Source of the DNA: Cristatella mucedo
Taxonomy: Eukaryota > Bryozoa > Phylactolaemata > Cristatellidae
Length of the DNA stretch: 32,500 nucleotides
Direction of reading: 5' to 3'
Assembly (NCBI GenBank): GCA_009760855.2
Contig: WPIO01000075.1
Coordinates: 1,097,501-1,130,000 of the forward strand
A program made the translations under genes and the position numbers. Positions within the stretch are counted from its first letter, which is position 1. Every line of letters begins with the position of its first letter. This document shows positions 28,391 through 32,500 of this stretch, piece after piece. The notes beneath the pieces are model-generated. The model was not told the DNA's origin. It made no database searches and was given only the letters and a program-made list of their open reading frames with translations.

Positions 28391-28455
28391 GAAGAGAGAG
28401 AGAGGGGGAATCAAGAGAGAGAAAGGGAGAGAGAGTGAGAGGGAGAGAGAGAGAG
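28391..28455. repeat. GA-rich polypurine tract
   Basis: Interrupted GAGAGA runs with GGGG and TCAA breaks. Confidence 0.93.
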
Positions 28456-28721
28456 TATACATTGTGAAAAGACGCAGACCTAGAACAAGTCTGTGGGGTG
28501 CCTCATACGATAAATCCTTTGTGAGTGACCTTAGTGCTGCATGGAGTGAATTGCTCTAAATCCTGATTCGATCTTACTTGCTCGGTTTCTGCTGTCAAGA
28601 TAAGAGTCTGGCAGGTTAAATCTCATTTACCGTGTGTTGCCCTAACGGGTAACAGTTTTATGCACAATAACTCGAGTTCTGACTCTCTTATTGGCTTTGT
28701 TTAGGCATATGGGCCCTTGCC

Positions 28722-28895
28722 GGTGAGGTCTTAGCCCAGTGGTAAGTGGTAGCACTTCACGACCAGCTGCTCGGTTCAAGTAATGCAGTAATGGACCATT
28801 CTTTATTGAGCGCCGTGAGCTTCGGGGGCTGCAGAAGCTGCCGAGGCTCTCAGTGATACAGCTGTATAGGTTAGGCTGCTGAATCTACTGATCCA
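28722..28895 (+). mobile_element. tRNA-derived SINE, diverged copy
   Basis: The A box is TTAGCCCAGTGG (28731-28742), a very good match to tRNA A boxes. The B box GGTTCAAGTAA is at 28773-28783. The body GAGGCTCTCAGTGATACAGC, then TGTATAGGTTAGGCTGCTG, ends GAATCTACTGATC, recalling the tail of the main family with several changes. Either an old member or a related subfamily. Confidence 0.65.
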
Positions 28896-29565
28896 TCTGC
28901 TGACTATGGTGAAACATGCCCCCCCCTTATTAATTATATCTGAACTGGGGCTGCCCGATGACATGTTCCTTATTTAGGACGATCAAGATCTGCGTGTATC
29001 GTAATCTATGGCTCAGGTCATATGCCAGCATTTCTGGCATTTCCTCTTTCAGCGGTAGTAAGTTCGATAGTGCCACACCCATCTAAGGTAGCAGTCCTCT
29101 AGCTAGTAGTTCACAAGTCCTATGCAGAATAGACCCAGGCGCTATCGTGTGGGCACATGTACTTGAGGTATGAGCAATGAGGACGACTAGTGCATCATGC
29201 TGTCGTCTGCATGCCTACATTCGTGGCGTTGCTAGCCTTGGTTTTAGCCAAGGCTTCAGCTCCACTGGCATTGGTTGTGTGGCCGAGATGCCTGGAGCAG
29301 CTCTGTGTACTTGTGCGCTGTGACACCTGGGAGCAGGTAATCAAATACTTGCGTCCGTGAGTGTGCTTACGAGTTGCAATTCTAGTCGGGAAGAGATGAC
29401 TCGGTGCTTGAAATTTGGGTGCATCAGAGAGGCCCCACTTGTGCCAAAGTTGGCAGCAAGGGGGCGCTCAGCTTTAAGGCACACTAGCAGAGAGATGATG
29501 CTTTCGGGGGTAACACAACCCGAGCATCGCTGGCTTAAGGCTCTCTCTCCCTTCCATCCATGCAG

Positions 29566-29566
<1 letters not shown>
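28896..29566. other. Unassigned stretch
   Basis: No gene. At about 29271 GGTTGTGTGGCCGAGATGCC resembles the 5' half of Ser/Leu tRNAs, but no B box follows, so I do not call it. Confidence 0.4.

Positions 29567-29598
<32 letters not shown>
29567..29598. repeat. (CA)n microsatellite
   Basis: Uninterrupted AC dinucleotides. Confidence 0.97.
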
Positions 29599-29600
<2 letters not shown>

Positions 29601-30568
29601 CGAGTGCATGCACCCACAGAGTCAGTCTCGACTGCCAAAGTGAAGTTATGATAAAGCCACGGTACGAGCCAGGAGTGGCAAGTGGCTTCGAGTATCGGCA
29701 GGACTGAGGCTTGTCAGTTCAAGATGCTGACTTTGTCGAGAATTCTGCTGAGCCACCGCGAGGCACTGAGAGCTGTTTCTCAATTGCACTCTGTGAGAGC
29801 GGTCAGCCGTCGATTGGAAGGGTCACTGCTGCCGCTCGACGTCTAGGCGCCGATCACGCCGTGCTGCTCGGCAACAAGAAAGTAGTAAGAAGCATTGTAG
29901 ATTTGGACGGACAGACGAGAAAGTAAGCAGAAAGGAATTAACCTTCAAAGAAAGCTGTTTAGACAGTGCTATTCTCGGCAACTCGGAGAATTGGCAGCAC
30001 AGCCGGTGTATCGAAGAGAGTCAAAAGGTCTGAGACGTAAGCAGCAGTATGTGGAACGGGAAGTCCTTAAGCAAAAGAAACTGCTAGCTAACTAGAACTA
30101 TGCCTGATAACATAAAAATAATTTGAAATCCAACTTCGTCAGTATTGTTCTGACGATGTCAATTGTTGAGCTTCAGTGGTGCATGTTAGGCAGCTAAGCA
30201 ACGTCTGCCGTCGGAGGTCTACAGTGTGATACTTGTGGCTCAGATCACAAGTTCAACTTGCTGTCACAGCAGTTGCTGTACTACGAGAGAAAAGCAGCAG
30301 AGCTTTGCATTTGAACCACAATGTGGCAACCACTTTAGAACACTCTGTGGAGGCTTGGTCGGCAGATTCGGCAGCCAGTCTACAAGACAGTTGCAGCGCA
30401 GGAGAGAACCATGTCACCGAATATCACCTAGTCTAAAATTCTGGAGAGAAATTACGATGACTGACCATCCTTGCACAACAGTCGTCTCCTGCAGAGAGCT
30501 GGGGTCTGCTGTGCTGGTCTCTTCATGTTCCCCCTTTCTAACTCTCTCTGTGTCTCACATGACTCATA
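29599..30568. other. Unassigned stretch
   Basis: A plus ORF of 71 codons at 29711-29926 (MSVQDADFVENSAEPPRG, then RRLGADHAVLLGNKKVV) has no known motif. B-box-like phrases with GTTCAAG occur at about 29717 and 30251 without clear A boxes. No gene called. Confidence 0.4.
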
Positions 30569-30630
30569 CACACGCGCACACGCTCGCGCGCGCACACACA
30601 CGCACACGCATGCACTCTCTCTCCCTTCTT

Positions 30631-30722
<92 letters not shown>

Positions 30723-30768
30723 TAGTCTCCTTCTACCTCTGTCTCTCTTTCTCTCTCCCCCTCTCTCA
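30569..30768. repeat. CA/CG tract followed by long (CT)n polypyrimidine tract
   Basis: 30569-30610 is alternating purine-pyrimidine (CACGCGCACACGCTCGCGCG). 30613-30768 is nearly pure CT with occasional TTTG, TTAG and CCCC interruptions. Confidence 0.95.
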
Positions 30769-30950
30769 GTGGGGTGGCCTGGGTGAGACTCCTGCTCCTA
30801 CCTCTCTGTCCCTTTTTTGCTGGCTTTTTTCTTTCAGCCTCATCATCGTGGCAACGTCGTCAGTCGGCGCACACACAGATATGTCGAGGAACCAGGGGTG
30901 ACAGCCGTGCAAAATTAAAAAAAAAAGCAGTACTAAACTGCTTGCAGTAC

Positions 30951-31140
30951 TGTCTGGTCCTGTCTGGTCCTGTCTGGTCCTGCCTGGTTCTGCCTGGTCC
31001 TGTCTGGTCCTGTCTGGTCCTGTCTGGTCCTGCCTGGTCCTGTCTGGTCCTGTCTGGTCCTGCCTGGTCCTGTCTGGTCCTGTCTGGTCCTGTCTGGTCC
31101 TGTCTGGTCCTGTCTGGTCCTGTCTGGTCCTGCCTGGTCC
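30951..31140. repeat. 10-bp minisatellite (TGTCTGGTCC)n, 19 units
   Basis: Exactly 19 contiguous decamers. The variants are TGCCTGGTCC at several positions and one TGCCTGGTTC. All three plus frames are open across it (the unit has no stop in any frame), giving VWSCLVLSGP-type peptides on plus and TRQDQTGPD on minus. A 7-bp inverted pair (CAGTACT/AGTACTG) lies just before it, at about 30928-30951. Confidence 0.97.
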
Positions 31141-31945
31141 TGGTCTGTGGGTCTACACAGTCTATGCTGCTTGAAAGTGCTGGGCGCCCAGGTCACGGTG
31201 CCACCTGCCTGCACCACCCCTCCTCGGCATCTGTGTGCAGCCTGTAGAAGGGGCCCGGCTAGACCGGCTGGGCTGGGTGTCTCTGGCCCGCCGGGCCCGA
31301 CCGGTCCAGCCGGGGAAGCATCGAGTGCACTGCAACTTCGAAACTCGGTTCAACGAAGTCAAGTGCACTCAAGTGCACTCTGCCCGATCGGCTCGCAAGG
31401 CAGGTGCTCTGTGAGATCACACCATCCCTTTGGGACCGTCGTGGCTGACTGGGCAGCTGACCAGAGCAATTGAGCCTATAACCGTGTTGCTTAAAGACCG
31501 ACAAAGCTCTCTGACCTGTTTATCGGCAGCAGCCGGCTGTCATTCACTCGGCAATGGTTGGCCAGCCCGCCGACAAGGCATCAGGCCCGATGTCTTGCCC
31601 TCGAAATGCACGGGTCGAGCCAGACGACCTTAGCAGCCCCTTAGCAGACACCTTAGTGGAACCAAGCATGCAAGTCGAGGTGTCTCTGCGTACCGCCCGG
31701 CGGACCGCTTTCCCGATGACACTGACGTGTCACGTTACCTGCAACACACTCTCAAATGTGTTAGTGCCAATTGCGAAAATGCAATGCAGCAAGCTCTCTT
31801 TGTCAGAGCACTTTGAGTACTGGTGCCTGCCAACTCGGCCGGCAGTTAGTGCCAAGGCCGCTGCCACCACTCCATTGCCGATTGCCTACTCAGAGTAAGT
31901 TAGCCACTGAGTACGGAGCACAAAATTGCACTAAGCTGTCATCGA
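31141..31945. other. Unassigned GC-rich stretch
   Basis: No gene recognised. At about 31271-31325 one frame reads GVSGPPGPTGPAGEA, five Gly-X-Y triplets in a row, which is too short to call collagen. AAGTGCACTC is repeated in tandem at about 31361-31380. Confidence 0.4.
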
Positions 31946-31988
31946 TGCTGCTACAGCAGCAGCTGCTGCTGCTGCAGCTGCTGCTACA

Positions 31989-32033
<45 letters not shown>
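31946..32033. repeat. (CTG)n array with palindromic CAG core
   Basis: Starts with CTGCTACAGCAGCAGCTGCT, then a second GCAGCTGCTGCTACAGC, then about 16 pure CTG units. The first 25 bases (31947-31971) are identical to 9280-9304 in the other CTG array. Confidence 0.95.
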
Positions 32034-32034
<1 letters not shown>

Positions 32035-32500
32035 GGCATATCAGCCCGATTGCTCAACCTTGGCATCCGGCTATCGGCTGACCCAGTCTGCTCGTCCTGC
32101 CCAGCAGTATTGCATGGAAAACATCCCATAAGCCGAGCACTGGTGGATGAAGAGGGTAGAGAGTGGCACGAGCACTGGTGCAATCCTGGAACTGCAGACT
32201 CTCGGCAGCGAGAGCGAGATGCTGAGGCCTGGGCTGACGTTGTAAGGGAGCAGTTGCTGCCCACTGGCAAGGGTAGGCCACCGGATGCAGCACAGAATGC
32301 ACGGATTTAGGGTAATTTCGAGCAGAGCACAGACTGCGCTTGGCGCTCGCTGGATCCGGGTGCCCAGAACGTAGTTGCTGCGATGTATCGCTCGACGATG
32401 CCTTCATGGCCACGGCAGCTAGAGCTCTGACCTCTGACCCTGAGCCGAGCATGCAGCAGCAGCAGCAGCAAGAGTGGAAGCAGGAGTGGCAGCAGCTGCT
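32034..32500. other. Unassigned stretch to the right edge
   Basis: One plus frame stays open from 31771 to 32310 through the CTG array. The non-repetitive part after it (SCPAVLHGKHPISRALVDEE, GREWHEHWCNPG, EAWADVVREQLLPTGKGR) has mixed composition but no motif I know. The minus strand is also open for about 130 codons. A short (CAG)5-6 run lies at 32454-32470. I do not call a gene. Confidence 0.35.

Noticed and set aside
29271-29340. Ser/Leu tRNA-like 5' half
   Set aside because: GTGTGGCCGAGATGCC is suggestive, but there is no B box or 3' half.
30774-31247. 157-codon ORF with VWSCLVL repeats
   Set aside because: It comes from the 10-bp minisatellite. All frames are open there.
31271-31325. 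Collagen-like Gly-X-Y run (GVSGPPGPTGPAGEA)
   Set aside because: Only five triplets in GC-rich DNA, with no continuation or splice sites that would support a collagen exon.

Overview
This is eukaryotic nuclear DNA, most likely from an invertebrate animal. I see no prokaryotic-style gene clusters and no long uninterrupted ORF with a recognisable host function. Instead there are decayed CR1/L2-type LINE fragments, short tRNA-derived SINEs, a pogo/Tigger-type transposase remnant and many microsatellites and minisatellites. The LINE 3' ends, with a hairpin followed by (TTA)n, are typical of the L2/CR1 group in invertebrate genomes. I cannot place the phylum from the sequence alone.

Layout. 1-1010: two LINE reverse-transcriptase pieces pointing away from each other. 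2200-2362: a SINE. 3297-4141: the 3' part of a second LINE family on the minus strand. 4255-6945: an unidentified dispersed repeat (called repeat X here) present twice. The second copy holds a 7-bp minisatellite and a 5'-truncated LINE, while the first copy preserves the empty insertion site. 8381-9045: large TTTTAC/TCTTAC hexamer arrays with a LINE 3' end embedded in them. 9046-10139: a CpG-rich block carrying a CTG/CCG array. 10140-12540: SINE, transposase remnant, MITE-like element, AT arrays and another SINE. 14210-15600: SINE and LINE tails. 16960-17999: the longest LINE copy of the main family. 18120-20300: CRE-like motifs, a perfect-looking hairpin and tRNA-like heads. 20519-25566: more LINE pieces, one with a large internal deletion. 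26000-32500: SINEs, GA/CT/CA/CTG repeats and a 10-bp minisatellite.

No copy shows an intact LINE ORF. I see no YADD box or endonuclease domain anywhere, and the fragments carry stops and frameshifts, so all LINE material looks dead. The SINE copies have recognisable RNA polymerase III A and B boxes but are also diverged from each other.

No confident host gene was found. The best places for one are the CpG-rich block at 9046-10139, possibly a promoter or first-exon region, and low-confidence unmatched ORFs near 19112-19477 and 31771-32310. The most informative observation is the filled/empty pair of sites for a LINE insertion (6397-6891 against about 5028-5031). Next come the LINE tail sandwiched in the hexamer arrays and the pogo-like remnants. 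I saw nothing that amounts to a new multi-gene system.
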